From: Myxococcus xanthus
Lineage (GTDB): Bacteria > Myxococcota > Myxococcia > Myxococcales > Myxococcaceae
Length of the DNA stretch: 64,000 nucleotides
Reading direction: 5' to 3'
Assembly: GCF_006402735.1 (NCBI RefSeq)
Contig: NZ_CP017174.1
Location: 7,358,001-7,422,000, forward strand
Part shown: positions 33,305 through 43,069 of the stretch, in pieces
Layout of the letters: each line of letters opens with the position of its first letter
Position numbering within the stretch: position 1 is the first letter of the stretch
The notes under the pieces: model-generated
The model's input: the letters and a program-made list of their open reading frames with translations, nothing else
What the model was told of the DNA's origin: nothing
Databases searched by the model: none
Program-made: the position numbers and the translations under genes

Positions 33305-34582
33305 CTACGCGTGAGAATCCGCCCCGGGCGAGAGCGGAACCGCCATTCCTTGCGAGGGAGCCACCGCCAGCGCCCGTGCCTGCTCCCTGCTGTGCACCCG
33401 CCGCTCCACCACCCACAGCAAGGCGGGCAGCAACAGCGTCAGGACCATGGACACTCCGGCCATCCGGGGGATGCCGCCCAGGGTCCCGTCTGGCAGGTCC
33501 GTCAGCAGCCGGGCGCTGAGGAAGGCCCCCACGGCGGCGGCCATGTGCTGGACGGCGGACTGAAGGGACATGAAGCGCGCACGCACCGGGTTGTCCGGCA
33601 CCCGTGACGTCAGCGTGTTGTACGCGACGTTGCGCGTCCCCATGGCCACCATGAAGAGCGTGAAGATGACGGGCACGGGCATCCAGCGCGGCAGGTGGAC
33701 GAAGCCCACATACGTGGACAGCAGCACCAGCATGGAGCCCACCGTGCCCACCGCGAAGGAGCCGTACCGGTCCACCATGGGCCCCGCCACCCGGAGCGTC
33801 GCGAAGCTGGCGATGCCGCCAATGAAGTACGGCAGCCAGAGCAGCTCCCGCGGGTAGCCCACGTTCTGCTGCAGATAGGCGGACAGGTTGGGGATGAGGA
33901 CGAAGCCCGCCATCATCACCAACGCCGTCATCACGTACGACAATTGGATGTCCCGGTGGCCCAGCAGCTCGAGCACGCCGGCCTGTTGGCGGGGCCCCGC
34001 GTCCAGATGGCCGCGCACGGGTGGCAGGTAGAAGATGGCGCCCATCACCACCAGCAGGCCCATGGCGGCCACCGCGAAGAAGGGCACGCGCCAGCCTCCG
34101 AACTCGGCCAGCTTCAGCGCCATGGGCACGCCCGCCACCGAGGCCACGGAGAAGGCGCCCATCACCGCGCCCAGCGCGCGTCCGCGCCGCTCCACTGGGA
34201 CCAGGTCCGCGATGATGGACAGCGACAGCGACGTGGCCGGCCCGCCGAAGATGCCCGCCACCACGCGCGCCAGCAGCAGCGTGGACATCCCCGTGGCGAA
34301 GCCACCCGCCGCGGTGGCCACCACCAGGCCCAGCATGGACACCGCCAGCGCCTTGCGGCGGTCGAAGCGGTCCAGGAAGTAGCCACCGGCCAGCCCCGCC
34401 ACGCTGGCGGCAGCCGTGTACGCGCCGCCAATGATGCCGATGTGCGACGACGCGATGCCCAGCCCCTGCGCGAAGTCCGGGCCCAGCGGCATCACCATCA
34501 CGAAGTCCAGGATGTTGACGAACTGGACCGCGCCGATGAGCGCCACCACAGCGCGCTCGGAGACCTGTCGTTGATTCGGCAT
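33305..34582 (-). CDS. MFS transporter
   Basis: The 425-residue product has twelve predicted helices. Motif A is visible between helices 2 and 3 (GGYFLDRFDRRKAL), and a proton-antiporter-like GAFSVASVAGVPMALKLAE stretch lies in helix 5. This suggests a DHA1-type drug or metabolite exporter. The substrate is unknown. I chose the ATG at 34582 (MPNQRQVSERAVV) because the 13 residues encoded upstream look non-coding. It starts 10 bases after the MCP stop on the same strand, so the two may be cotranscribed. Confidence 0.9.
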   Translation of the reverse strand: MPNQRQVSERAVVALIGAVQFVNILDFVMVMPLGPDFAQGLGIASSHIGIIGGAYTAAASVAGLAGGYFLDRFDRRKALAVSMLGLVVATAAGGFATGMSTLLLARVVAGIFGGPATSLSLSIIADLVPVERRGRALGAVMGAFSVASVAGVPMALKLAEFGGWRVPFFAVAAMGLLVVMGAIFYLPPVRGHLDAGPRQQAGVLELLGHRDIQLSYVMTALVMMAGFVLIPNLSAYLQQNVGYPRELLWLPYFIGGIASFATLRVAGPMVDRYGSFAVGTVGSMLVLLSTYVGFVHLPRWMPVPVIFTLFMVAMGTRNVAYNTLTSRVPDNPVRARFMSLQSAVQHMAAAVGAFLSARLLTDLPDGTLGGIPRMAGVSMVLTLLLPALLWVVERRVHSREQARALAVAPSQGMAVPLSPGADSHA

Positions 34583-34592
34583 GAAGACGTGT

Positions 34593-36668
34593 CTACACCC
34601 GGAAGCGGCGAACCTCCGCACGGAGGATTTCCGCCTGACGCTGGAGGTTGTCGATGGCCTCCTCCAGCTGCTTCACGGAGCGTGTCTGGTGCTCGGACAC
34701 CCCCTTGATGGTCTCCACCGCCTTGAGCACCTGCTCGCTGCCCTTCGTCTGCTCCTTCTGGGCGCGGTTCAGGTGGGTGACCATCTCGTTGATGCTCTCG
34801 ATGGAGCGGGTGATCTGCTTGCTGCCGTGCGCCTGCTCCTGGCTGCTGCGCTGCACGTGGGCGGTGAGCGCCTTCATCTTCTCCGCGCTCTTCATGATCT
34901 GCTCGCCGCCGCGGGCCTGCTCGTTGGAGGCCTTGGAAATCTGCTGCACCGTCTCGCTGATGCGGTGGATGGAGGCCGTCACCTGCTTGCTGCCGCGCGC
35001 CTGCTCCACGGTGGCCCGGGCAATGGCCTTCACCATCTGCGTGGACTTCTGGGTGCTGTCGTTGATTTTCCGCAGCGCCCCTTCCGCCTCCCGGCCCAGT
35101 TGCACGCCCTCCTCCACGCTGCGCACGCCCTGGTTCATCACCACCACGGCGTTGCGGCTCTCCTCCTGGATGCTGCGGATGAGCTCGGCAATCTCCTTCG
35201 TGGACGCGCCGGTGCGCTCGGCCAGGTCCTTGATTTCCTCCGCCACCACCGCGAAGCCCTTGCCGTGCTCACCCGCCTGCGCGGCGATGATGGCCGCGTT
35301 GAGCGCCAGCAGGTTCGTCTGCTCCGCCACGTCGTCGATGACGTTGAGGATGTTGCCAATCTCGGAGATGCGCCGGCCCAGGCTCTCGATGACGTGGGCC
35401 GCGCTGCGGCTGGTCTCCTTGATGCGGTCGATGCCACTGAGCGTCTTGCGCAGCGACTCCACGCCCGTCTGCGCGTCGTCGAAGACCTGCTCGGACAGCC
35501 GGGCTGTCTCCTTCGCGTTGGCCTCCACCTGACCGATGGCGGCGTCCATCTGGCTGATGGCCGAGGACGTCTCCTCCGTGGAGGCGGACAGCTCCTGGAT
35601 GTTGGTGGCCACCTCCTTGATGGAGAACGTCATCTCCTCGATGGCGCTGGTGGTCTCCTCCACGCTGGCGGCCATGGCCTGGACGTTCTCCGCCACCTCG
35701 TCGTTGGTAGCGGCCATCTCCATGATGGAGGAGCTGCTCTCCTCGGCGCTCTGGTAGAGGACCTCCACGTTCTCCGCGATGCCACGCAGCGAGGCCATCA
35801 TCTCCACCATGGAGGAGGACGTCTCCTCCACGCGCGCCTGCACCGTGCCCGCGCCGGACGACACCGTGGTGCCGGTGCGGTGAATCTGCTCCACCACGCC
35901 CGCCACCACGTCCGACACGCCGCGCACCCGGCCCAGCGTGTCGCGCCAGCTCTGGGCGATGCGGTTGAGCGCCTCGGCGAGCTGGCCCAGCTCGTCCCGC
36001 GTCCCCACGTCCACGCGGCCGGTGAGGTCCGCCTCCGCCAGCCGCCGCGCCATGCCCATCATCGCGTCCAGCGGCACCAGGATGAAGGCGCGGGAGATGA
36101 AGAAGGCCACCAGCAGGAACAGCGTCAGGCCGATGCCGAATGCGAGCATCACGACGCGCTGGAGTTCGGTGACGACCGCGTCCAGCCCGGAGTTGTCGAG
36201 CACCAGCAGCGCCTGCCCCACCACGCCGCCCGACAGCGTCACCGAGCGCGCCACGGAACGGTCGCCGTTGGCGAAGCGGAAGCCATCCAGCGGCTGGCCC
36301 TGCCGGGCCTTCAGCTCCGCATGGAACCACGCGGGCGGCTCGGCCGGGTGGGTGGCCAGCACCTGTCCCTCGCTGGAGAGGACGGCCAGCACCTTGAAGT
36401 CGTCGTCGCCCGTGCGCAGCCGCTCCAGGCTGTCGGGCAGGGCCGCGGCGGGTTGGGCCGTGAGCATGCTGACGGCCTGGCTGGCACGGGCCTCGCCCCG
36501 CTTCTGCAGGCGCTGCTCCAAGTGGGCTTCCACGCGCGAAGGGACGACGAAGAAGAGCGTCCCCAGGATGAGGGCGAGGACGAGCGCGAAGGAGCCCAGC
36601 AGCAGGCTGCGCAGGCCGGGTTTCTTGAACCGGAGAGCCAAGACGAGGCACTGTAGGGAGGGAAACAC
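34593..36668 (-). CDS. Methyl-accepting chemotaxis protein with extended repeat-built signalling helix
   Basis: The 691-residue product has a first membrane helix at about residues 22-42, a periplasmic sensor of about 140 residues, a second helix near 185-205, a HAMP region, and a long coiled-coil signalling domain. The hairpin tip NLLALNAAIIAAQAGEHGKGF has Ile in place of the usual Glu (NAAIEAARAGE). C-terminal residues 555-666 are four 28-residue repeats, each beginning EQxxGxxQ, as in methylation helices. It would signal to a CheA kinase; no che genes are adjacent. GTG start at 36668 has a poor ribosome-binding site, so a start some codons later is possible. Confidence 0.93.
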   Translation of the reverse strand: MFPSLQCLVLALRFKKPGLRSLLLGSFALVLALILGTLFFVVPSRVEAHLEQRLQKRGEARASQAVSMLTAQPAAALPDSLERLRTGDDDFKVLAVLSSEGQVLATHPAEPPAWFHAELKARQGQPLDGFRFANGDRSVARSVTLSGGVVGQALLVLDNSGLDAVVTELQRVVMLAFGIGLTLFLLVAFFISRAFILVPLDAMMGMARRLAEADLTGRVDVGTRDELGQLAEALNRIAQSWRDTLGRVRGVSDVVAGVVEQIHRTGTTVSSGAGTVQARVEETSSSMVEMMASLRGIAENVEVLYQSAEESSSSIMEMAATNDEVAENVQAMAASVEETTSAIEEMTFSIKEVATNIQELSASTEETSSAISQMDAAIGQVEANAKETARLSEQVFDDAQTGVESLRKTLSGIDRIKETSRSAAHVIESLGRRISEIGNILNVIDDVAEQTNLLALNAAIIAAQAGEHGKGFAVVAEEIKDLAERTGASTKEIAELIRSIQEESRNAVVVMNQGVRSVEEGVQLGREAEGALRKINDSTQKSTQMVKAIARATVEQARGSKQVTASIHRISETVQQISKASNEQARGGEQIMKSAEKMKALTAHVQRSSQEQAHGSKQITRSIESINEMVTHLNRAQKEQTKGSEQVLKAVETIKGVSEHQTRSVKQLEEAIDNLQRQAEILRAEVRRFRV

Positions 36669-36752
36669 CGGCAGGGCAAGAACAGGGCGCCAACGCGGCC
36701 TGTCCTCCGGGGGCGCTGACTTCCCGCCTGGCGGATGCGTAAGGTCTTTCCG

Positions 36753-37778
36753 ATGTCCTCCACCCTGCTACTGACGGACCCGCTCTTCTTCCAGCACGAC
36801 CCCGGGCAGGGCCACCCCGAGTCGCCCTCCCGGCTGCGCCGCATCCTCGGGGTGCTGGCCAGCACGCCGGTGAAGGGCACGGTGATGACCGCCCCGCGCT
36901 CCGCCACGGAGGCGGAGCTGGCGTCGGTCCACACGCCGGAGCTGCTGGCGTACCTCCAGCGCATCAACGGGCACCGCGCGCAAATCGACCCGGACACCCA
37001 GGTGTCCCCCGACAGCGTGGACGCGGCGCGGCTGGCCGCGGGCGCCTCCGTGCAGGCGGTGGAGGCGGTGATGAAGGGCGAGGCCCGCAACGCCTTCGCG
37101 CTGGTGCGTCCGCCCGGGCACCATGCCGAGCCCGACAAGGCCATGGGCTTCTGCCTGTACAACAACGCGGCCATCGCCGCGGAGGCTGGCCGGAAGCTGG
37201 GCGCCGAGCGCGTGCTGGTGCTCGACTGGGACGTGCACCACGGCAACGGCACGCAAGCGGCGTTCTGGTCTCGCCGGGACGTCATGTACCAGTCGGTGCA
37301 CCAGTTCCCCTACTTCCCGGGCACCGGCGCCGCGCCGGAGGTGGGCGTTGGCGCGGGCGAGGGCTACACCGTCAACGTGGGCCTGCCGGGCGGCAACTCG
37401 GACGCGGACTACGGGATGATTTTCGAGGAGCTGCTGCTGCCCGTGGCGGAGGCGTACCGGCCCCAGCTCATCCTCGTCTCCGCGGGCTTCGACTCGCACC
37501 AGCACGACCCGATTGGCGGCATGGACGTCAGCGAGCGCGGCTTCGCGGCCATGTGCTCGGCGATGAAGTCCCTGGCCGACAGCGTGTGCCAGGGCCGGCT
37601 GGTGCTGCTGCTGGAGGGCGGCTACTCGCTGGAGGGCCTGTCCCAATCCGTGCATGCCTGCGTGGAGGTGCTCGCCGGGCGCAAGGACAGCTTCCCCACG
37701 GGTGACACTCACGCGGACGCGAAGGACGCGCTGCGGATGAGCCGCGAGGCGATGCGGCATTACTGGCCTCGCGTGTAG
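36753..37778 (+). CDS. Histone deacetylase-family amidohydrolase
   Basis: The 341-residue product has the arginase/deacetylase active-site sequence in order: RPPGHHAEPDKAMGFCLYNN (the His pair), VLDWDVHHGNGTQAAFW (zinc ligands Asp, His), SAGFDSHQHDP (third ligand Asp) and LLLEGGYSLEGL. It resembles class II and acetoin-utilisation or acetylpolyamine deacetylases. The true substrate (acetyl-lysine or acetylpolyamine) cannot be fixed from sequence. ATG at 36753 with AAGG upstream. It is divergent from the MCP, and an SDR gene follows after 50 bases. Confidence 0.92.
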   Translation: MSSTLLLTDPLFFQHDPGQGHPESPSRLRRILGVLASTPVKGTVMTAPRSATEAELASVHTPELLAYLQRINGHRAQIDPDTQVSPDSVDAARLAAGASVQAVEAVMKGEARNAFALVRPPGHHAEPDKAMGFCLYNNAAIAAEAGRKLGAERVLVLDWDVHHGNGTQAAFWSRRDVMYQSVHQFPYFPGTGAAPEVGVGAGEGYTVNVGLPGGNSDADYGMIFEELLLPVAEAYRPQLILVSAGFDSHQHDPIGGMDVSERGFAAMCSAMKSLADSVCQGRLVLLLEGGYSLEGLSQSVHACVEVLAGRKDSFPTGDTHADAKDALRMSREAMRHYWPRV

Positions 37779-37828
37779 ACGTTGGCAGGACGGCGTGCCA
37801 GAAGCCCGGCAGCACACGGGAGGACTGC

Positions 37829-38590
37829 ATGGCGGAGATGAACTACCGGACGGCGTTGGTGACGGGTGCATCCAGCGGCCTGGGACGCGGGCTGGCGCTG
37901 TGGCTCGCCAAGCGGGGCGTCCGCGTGTTCGCCGCCGGACGCCGCCTGCCGCAGCTGCACGCCCTGCGGGACGAGGCCCAGGCGGCCGGCGTCACCGTGG
38001 AGCCCGTGGAGTTGGACGTCACGAAGGCGGACGCCACCCTGGAGCGCATCCGCGCGTTGGATGCGGAAGCGGGCGGGCTGGACCTGGTGGTGGCCAACGC
38101 GGGCGTGGGCGGAACCACGAATGCGAAGCGCCTCCCATGGGAGCGCGTGCGCGGCATCATCGACACCAACGTCACCGGCGCCGCGGCCACGCTGAGCGCC
38201 GTGCTGCCCCAAATGGTGGAGCGCAAGCGCGGGCACCTGGTGGGGGTCTCCAGCCTCGCGGGCTTCCGAGGGCTGGCCGGCCACGCGGCCTACTCCGCGT
38301 CCAAGGCCTTCCTGTCCACCTTCATGGAGAGCTTGCGCGTGGACCTGCGCGGCACCGGCGTGCGCGTCACCTGCATCTATCCCGGCTTCGTGAAGAGCGA
38401 GCTGACGGCCACCAACAACTTCCCCATGCCCTTCCTCATGGAGACGCATGACGCGGTGGAGCTGATGGGCAATGGCATCGTCCGGGGCGACGCGGAGGTG
38501 TCCTTCCCCTGGCAGCTCGCGGTGCCCACGCGCCTGGCGAAGGTGCTGCCCAACCCCCTCTTCGACGCTGCCGCGCGGCGGCTGCGCTGA
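37829..38590 (+). CDS. Short-chain dehydrogenase/reductase
   Basis: The 253-residue classical SDR has TGASSGLGRGLA at the N terminus, Arg at the end of beta-2 (AAGRRLPQL, pointing to NADP), ANAGVGG, then GVSSLAG and the catalytic AAYSASKAF. C-terminal residues after the core include a SDR-specific tail with a hydrophobic end. Substrate unknown. It lies 31 bases before pyrF and 50 bases after the deacetylase gene, all on the plus strand, so a three-gene transcript is likely. Confidence 0.9.
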   Translation: MAEMNYRTALVTGASSGLGRGLALWLAKRGVRVFAAGRRLPQLHALRDEAQAAGVTVEPVELDVTKADATLERIRALDAEAGGLDLVVANAGVGGTTNAKRLPWERVRGIIDTNVTGAAATLSAVLPQMVERKRGHLVGVSSLAGFRGLAGHAAYSASKAFLSTFMESLRVDLRGTGVRVTCIYPGFVKSELTATNNFPMPFLMETHDAVELMGNGIVRGDAEVSFPWQLAVPTRLAKVLPNPLFDAAARRLR

Positions 38591-38621
38591 CGTTCCCCTT
38601 CCCCTTTCCCGGAGACGCCCG

Positions 38622-39488
38622 GTGACGACGCCACAGCCCTTCGCCCACCGTTTCAGTCAGCTGGCCGAGCAGCGCTCGCCGTTCTGCCTTGGCATCGACC
38701 CGTCGAGAGACTTGCTGACGCGTTGGGGCCTGCCCGACAACGCACAGGGACTGCGCGACTTCTGCGAGCGCGTGGCCGACGCGGCGGGGAACTCCGTCGC
38801 GGTGGTGAAGCCGCAAAGCGCCTTCTTCGAGCGCCACGGCCCCGCGGGCCTCCAGGTCCTCCAGGAGCTGATGCGGCGCTTCAAGTCCGTGGGCACCCTC
38901 ACGCTGCTGGACGTGAAGCGCGGGGACATCGGCTCCACCATGGAGGCCTACGCCGAGACTGTCTTCGGCGAGGGCAGCGCCTACGAAGCGGACGCGGCCA
39001 CCTTCACCGCCTACCTGGGCCTGGGCGCGCTGCTGAAGACGCTGGAGCGGGCGCGCGCGTCCGGCGCCGCCGCCTTCCTGGTGGTGCGCTCCTCCAACCC
39101 GGAGGGCACGTCACTCCAGATGTCACGCGGCGACGACGGCCGCACCGTGGCGGAGGCCCTGGCGGACGGCCTGCGCGCCTTCAACGAGAAGCCCGGCCAG
39201 GACGCGGCGCCGGTGGCGGGCGCCGTCATGGGCGCCACCCTCCCCGACACGGACCGCGGCGTCATCGAGCGGCTCGGCGGCGCGTTGCTGCTCACGCCCG
39301 GCATCGGCGCGCAGGGCGCCGGTTTCGACGACTTGAAGCGCCTGTTCGCCGGGCGCGAGGCGCAGGTCATCCCCACCGCCACGCGCTCGGTGCTGGAGGC
39401 GGGGCCGGACACCGCCGCCCTGCGCCAGGCGCTGGAGCGGCACCTGGCGCCCGCCCGCGCCTTCCGGGCTACTGCGCGCCCATCATGA
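38622..39488 (+). CDS. pyrF: Orotidine-5'-phosphate decarboxylase (type 2)
   Basis: The 288-residue product has the OMP decarboxylase segments FCLGIDPSRDLL, VVKPQSAFFERHGPAGL and the catalytic LLDVKRGDIGSTMEAYA, in the longer type 2 arrangement seen in actinobacteria and myxobacteria. It makes UMP in pyrimidine synthesis. GTG at 38622 with GGAGA upstream is the likely start; the frame is open further up inside the SDR gene without similarity. Its last 20 bases overlap the convergent PBP gene. Confidence 0.93.
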   Translation: MTTPQPFAHRFSQLAEQRSPFCLGIDPSRDLLTRWGLPDNAQGLRDFCERVADAAGNSVAVVKPQSAFFERHGPAGLQVLQELMRRFKSVGTLTLLDVKRGDIGSTMEAYAETVFGEGSAYEADAATFTAYLGLGALLKTLERARASGAAAFLVVRSSNPEGTSLQMSRGDDGRTVAEALADGLRAFNEKPGQDAAPVAGAVMGATLPDTDRGVIERLGGALLLTPGIGAQGAGFDDLKRLFAGREAQVIPTATRSVLEAGPDTAALRQALERHLAPARAFRATARPS

Positions 39489-42042
39489 ACTGATCCACGT
39501 CGACCGTGTTCTTGTCGGGCACCGCGTCCTTCGGCTCGGTGCCCTTCTTGAAGAACATCAGCTCCGAATCCCTGGAGCCCGCGGGGGCAATCTTCCCCGT
39601 CTTCTTGTCGATGTGGAGCCGCACCAGGTCCATGGACTGCCACGGGTAGAACTCGGACTGCGGCCGGCCCTCCAGCGCGCTCTTCATGTAGTTGAGCCAG
39701 ATGGGGAGCGCGGCGCGGCCGCCCGTCTCGTAGCGGCCCAGCGGATGCGGGTTCAAGTCGTAGCCCACCCACGCCACCGTCACCAGGTCGCGGGAGTAGC
39801 CGGCGAACCACGCGTCAAAGGAGTCGTTGGTGGTGCCCGTCTTTCCCGCCGCCGGCTTGCCCAGGCGCTGCGCCGGGCCACCGGTGCCCTGGAGCACCAC
39901 GCCACGCAGCAGGTGCGTGAGGATGAAGCCAGCCTCCGGGCTCATCACCTGCTCGCCCGGCTCGAAGAGGCGCGCGTAGCCGGCGGCCACGCGGTCCTGC
40001 AGGGGCGCCCACGCGTCGTCGAAGGCCGTGTGGTCTTCCAGCGTGCGGCCCCAGCGGTCCTCAATCTTGCGGATGAAGAACGTGGGCTTCTTGCGGCCGT
40101 AGCGGTTGAAGGTGGCGTAGGCGTTGGCCAGGTCCACCGGATACACGCACGAGGAGCCGAGCGCCGCGGAGAAGTCCATGTTCATGGGCGTGGTGATGCC
40201 GAGCTTCGTGCTCCACGCGGCCATGTTCTTCACGCCCACCGCGCCGAACGTCTTCACCGCGGGCACGTTCAGTGAGTTGACCAGCGCCGTGCGCAGCAGC
40301 ACCTCGCCTTCGAACTTGTCGCTGTAGTTGGCCGGCTTCCACGACACCTTGGTGTCCGGGTCGTGCTCCACAATCGGCGAGTCCACCAGGACGGTGGCCT
40401 GCGTCCAGTTCAGCTGCTCCAGCGCCGCCGAGTACACGAAGGGCTTGAAGGAGCTGCCCGGCTGACGGCACGCCTGGAAGGCGCGGTTGAACTCGTTGTC
40501 GTCGAAGTCGTAGCCGCCCACCATCGCGGTGAGGTACTGGCGGTGGGGGTCGATGGAGACGAGCGCGCTCTGTGCTTCGGGCGTCTGCTCCAGGCGGAAG
40601 AGCTTCACGCCCTCGCTGGGGATTTCGTCCGCGAGCTTCTTGTCCCACTGCTCCTTGTCGTCCGTCAGGTCCTTCTTCGTGACGTGGCGCACCACGATGA
40701 CGTCGCCCTCGGAGATGGCCTTCTTCACCGAGGTAATCATCATCGCCGGGTAGTAGCCCTCCGGGTTCACCTTGCGCGCCCAGCGCATGCCCAGGAGCGG
40801 CAGCCGGCCGGTGTGCCCGCCCACCTGTACGTCCGCGCCCTTGCCGTCCCCGTCAATGGACGTGACGACGGCGACGTAGAGCCGGTTCTCCACCAGCTCC
40901 TTCGCGCCCATGAGCTTCTTCGAGCGGTCGATGAAGGCGCGGATGGCCTCCTTCGACGCGAGCTGCTCCACCGGACCGCGCCAGCCCTGGCGCTTGTCCA
41001 CCGACAGCAGGCCGTGGAGCACCGCGTCCTGCGCGGCGCGCTGACGCTCGCTGTCCATGGTGGTGAAGACCTTGAGGCCGGCCTTGAGCAGCACGGGGTT
41101 TCCGTACCGGTCCACCACGTCCTTGCGCACCTGCTCCACGAAGTACGGCGCGAACTCGTGGAACACGTCCTCCACCGGGTACACCTTCACCTCTTCGGCG
41201 TTGGCGGCGTCGTGCTCCTCCTGCGAAATCATGCCCTCCACCAGCATGCGGCGCAGCACGTAGGAGCGGCGCTTGCGGGCCGCCTCCGGGCGCAGGAAGG
41301 GCGAGTAGCGGCTGGGCGCCTGCGGAAGGCCCGCGATGAGCGTCATCTCGCCCAGCGTCAGGTCGCGCACGTCCTTGCGGTAGTAGTTCTCCGCCGCGCT
41401 CTGCACGCCGTAGCTGTGGTGCCCGAGGAAGACGTTGTTGAGGTAGAGGTAGAGAATCTCCTCCTTCGTCAGCGACTCCTCCAGGCGCCGGGCGAGGATG
41501 GCCTCGCGAATCTTGCGGGTGAGCGTCTTGGCGGTGGCGGACTTGTAGCCCTCCGCGGAGATGAGCACCGCCTTCGCGGTCTGCTGCGTCAGCGTGGAGC
41601 CGCCCTGGATGCCGCCCGAGCGCAGGCCCAGCTTGGAGCTCACCGTCTTGAAGCCGGCGCGCGCGGTGCCCAGCACGTCCACGCCGAAGTGGTCGAAGAA
41701 GCTGGAGTCCTCCGACGCGATGAAGGCCTGCACCAGGCGCTTCGGAATCCGCTCGTAGGGCACCACCTTGCGGCGCTCTTCGTAGAACTCGCCGGCCAGC
41801 ACCGCGTCATCCGTGTAGACCTCGGTGACGATGGGCGGCCAGTACTCGTCCACCTTGGGGATGGCGGGCAGTCCATCCGCGTACACGTAGTACACGGCCG
41901 TCACGGCAATCACGGCGGCCGTGGCCCCGGTCAGCGAAAGCCATCCCGCGGTCTTCAGGAGGAACTTCCACCAGCGCTTGGAGGGGACGCCGTCGAGCAC
42001 CAGCTTCGAGCGGCTGCGGTCAGCGGATTTAGGGTCGGACAT
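39469..42042 (-). CDS. Class A penicillin-binding protein (PBP1A type)
   Basis: The 857-residue bifunctional peptidoglycan synthase has a signal anchor at about residues 32-55 and a glycosyltransferase domain with SEDSSFFDHFGVD, GGSTLTQQTAKAV and EILYLYLNNVFLGHHSYG. The transpeptidase domain has RQPGSSFKPF (SxxK), VNSLNVPAVK (SxN) and GKTGTTNDSFDAWF (KTG). A middle OB-like insertion is present, as in PBP1A. It polymerises and cross-links cell wall on the outer face of the inner membrane. The following gene region upstream (minus sense) is rluA with a 26-base gap, so the two may be cotranscribed. Confidence 0.95.
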   Translation of the reverse strand: MSDPKSADRSRSKLVLDGVPSKRWWKFLLKTAGWLSLTGATAAVIAVTAVYYVYADGLPAIPKVDEYWPPIVTEVYTDDAVLAGEFYEERRKVVPYERIPKRLVQAFIASEDSSFFDHFGVDVLGTARAGFKTVSSKLGLRSGGIQGGSTLTQQTAKAVLISAEGYKSATAKTLTRKIREAILARRLEESLTKEEILYLYLNNVFLGHHSYGVQSAAENYYRKDVRDLTLGEMTLIAGLPQAPSRYSPFLRPEAARKRRSYVLRRMLVEGMISQEEHDAANAEEVKVYPVEDVFHEFAPYFVEQVRKDVVDRYGNPVLLKAGLKVFTTMDSERQRAAQDAVLHGLLSVDKRQGWRGPVEQLASKEAIRAFIDRSKKLMGAKELVENRLYVAVVTSIDGDGKGADVQVGGHTGRLPLLGMRWARKVNPEGYYPAMMITSVKKAISEGDVIVVRHVTKKDLTDDKEQWDKKLADEIPSEGVKLFRLEQTPEAQSALVSIDPHRQYLTAMVGGYDFDDNEFNRAFQACRQPGSSFKPFVYSAALEQLNWTQATVLVDSPIVEHDPDTKVSWKPANYSDKFEGEVLLRTALVNSLNVPAVKTFGAVGVKNMAAWSTKLGITTPMNMDFSAALGSSCVYPVDLANAYATFNRYGRKKPTFFIRKIEDRWGRTLEDHTAFDDAWAPLQDRVAAGYARLFEPGEQVMSPEAGFILTHLLRGVVLQGTGGPAQRLGKPAAGKTGTTNDSFDAWFAGYSRDLVTVAWVGYDLNPHPLGRYETGGRAALPIWLNYMKSALEGRPQSEFYPWQSMDLVRLHIDKKTGKIAPAGSRDSELMFFKKGTEPKDAVPDKNTVDVDQFMMGAQ

Positions 42043-42068
42043 ACGCGTTTCTTTGTGCCTCGCGGGCG

Positions 42069-43025
42069 TCAGGGCACCAATGCGGCCCGCTTGAGCACAT
42101 CTCGGAGCTCGACGGCGAGGGGAGCCTCGACGACCACCTTCGCGCCGCCTTCGGGATGCGGGAATTCGATGCGCTCGGCGTGCAGGAACAACCTTTTGAG
42201 CCCCCAGCGCGCCCGCACGTCGCGGTTGAAGGCGAAGTCACCGTACTTCTTGTCCCCAGCCACCGGATGTCCGATGGCGGCCAGATGCCTTCTTATCTGA
42301 TGCGTGCGCCCGGTCTCGATGGCGCAGGACAGGAGCGCCGCCTCGCTCGACTGCTTCACGACCTTCCACCGGGTGACGGCCGCCTGCATGTTCACCCCTC
42401 GACGGGCCTTGGACTCGGCCGTCTGTTGGTGCTCTGACAGGGGCAGGTCGATGACCCCGGAGTCCCGGGGCATCTTTCCCTTCACCAGGGTGAGGTAGCG
42501 CTTGCGGGACAGGCCGTGGGTGAAGACCTCGGTGAAATGCACCATGGCCGGGCGCCGCTTGGCCACCAGGATGACGCCGGAGGTCTCCCGGTCCAGCCGG
42601 TGTGCGGGCGAGGCCGCGAAGTCGTTGCGGACGGCCTTGGGCCCCAGGTAGGCGCGCACGTAGTCCACCAGCGTTCCGCCGGTGATGCCACTGCCGGTAT
42701 GGACGGCCATTCCGCTGGGCTTGTCCACGGCCATGAGCCAGTCGTCCTCTCGAAGGATGACCAACCGGCTGGGGTCCACCGGTGGCGGAGGCGGGTCCAC
42801 TTTCGGACGTTCCGCCCCCACGAGCTGCTGCTCGTCGCCGCGGATGGTGAGCACGTCTCCTTCGGACAGCAACTGCTCGGGTTGCGCACGCTTCCCGTTC
42901 ACCCGCACCTTCTTGGTGCGAATCATCTTGAAGAGGTGGCTCACCGGAACATTGGGGAGCCGTTTGCGCAGGTGCTTGTCCAGCCGCATCCCGGCGGTGT
43001 CGGCTTCGATTCGATACTCGATCAT
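42069..43025 (-). CDS. RluA-family pseudouridine synthase with S4 domain
   Basis: The 318-residue product has an N-terminal S4 RNA-binding domain (about residues 12-62), a Pro-rich linker (DPPPPPVDP) and the RluA catalytic core with AHRLDRETSGVIL (catalytic Asp145), preceded by DKPSGMAVHTG and followed by GRTHQIRRHLA. The S4 domain points to the RluC/RluD group that modifies 23S rRNA. The exact uridine is unknown. It is divergent from the pentapeptide gene with only 44 bases between starts. Confidence 0.93.
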   Translation of the reverse strand: MIEYRIEADTAGMRLDKHLRKRLPNVPVSHLFKMIRTKKVRVNGKRAQPEQLLSEGDVLTIRGDEQQLVGAERPKVDPPPPPVDPSRLVILREDDWLMAVDKPSGMAVHTGSGITGGTLVDYVRAYLGPKAVRNDFAASPAHRLDRETSGVILVAKRRPAMVHFTEVFTHGLSRKRYLTLVKGKMPRDSGVIDLPLSEHQQTAESKARRGVNMQAAVTRWKVVKQSSEAALLSCAIETGRTHQIRRHLAAIGHPVAGDKKYGDFAFNRDVRARWGLKRLFLHAERIEFPHPEGGAKVVVEAPLAVELRDVLKRAALVP

Positions 43026-43069
43026 TTGTGCTGGCGCATGGACCAGACCATACGAATAATCCCGGGTCC

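Noticed and set aside
34581..36656. 691-codon plus-strand open frame opposite the MCP
   Set aside because: Leu/His/Arg-rich repeats mirror the MCP coiled-coil codons; no independent start signal.
40363..42300. 645-codon plus-strand open frame opposite the PBP gene
   Set aside because: Antisense shadow crossing the boundary into rluA; no domain evidence.
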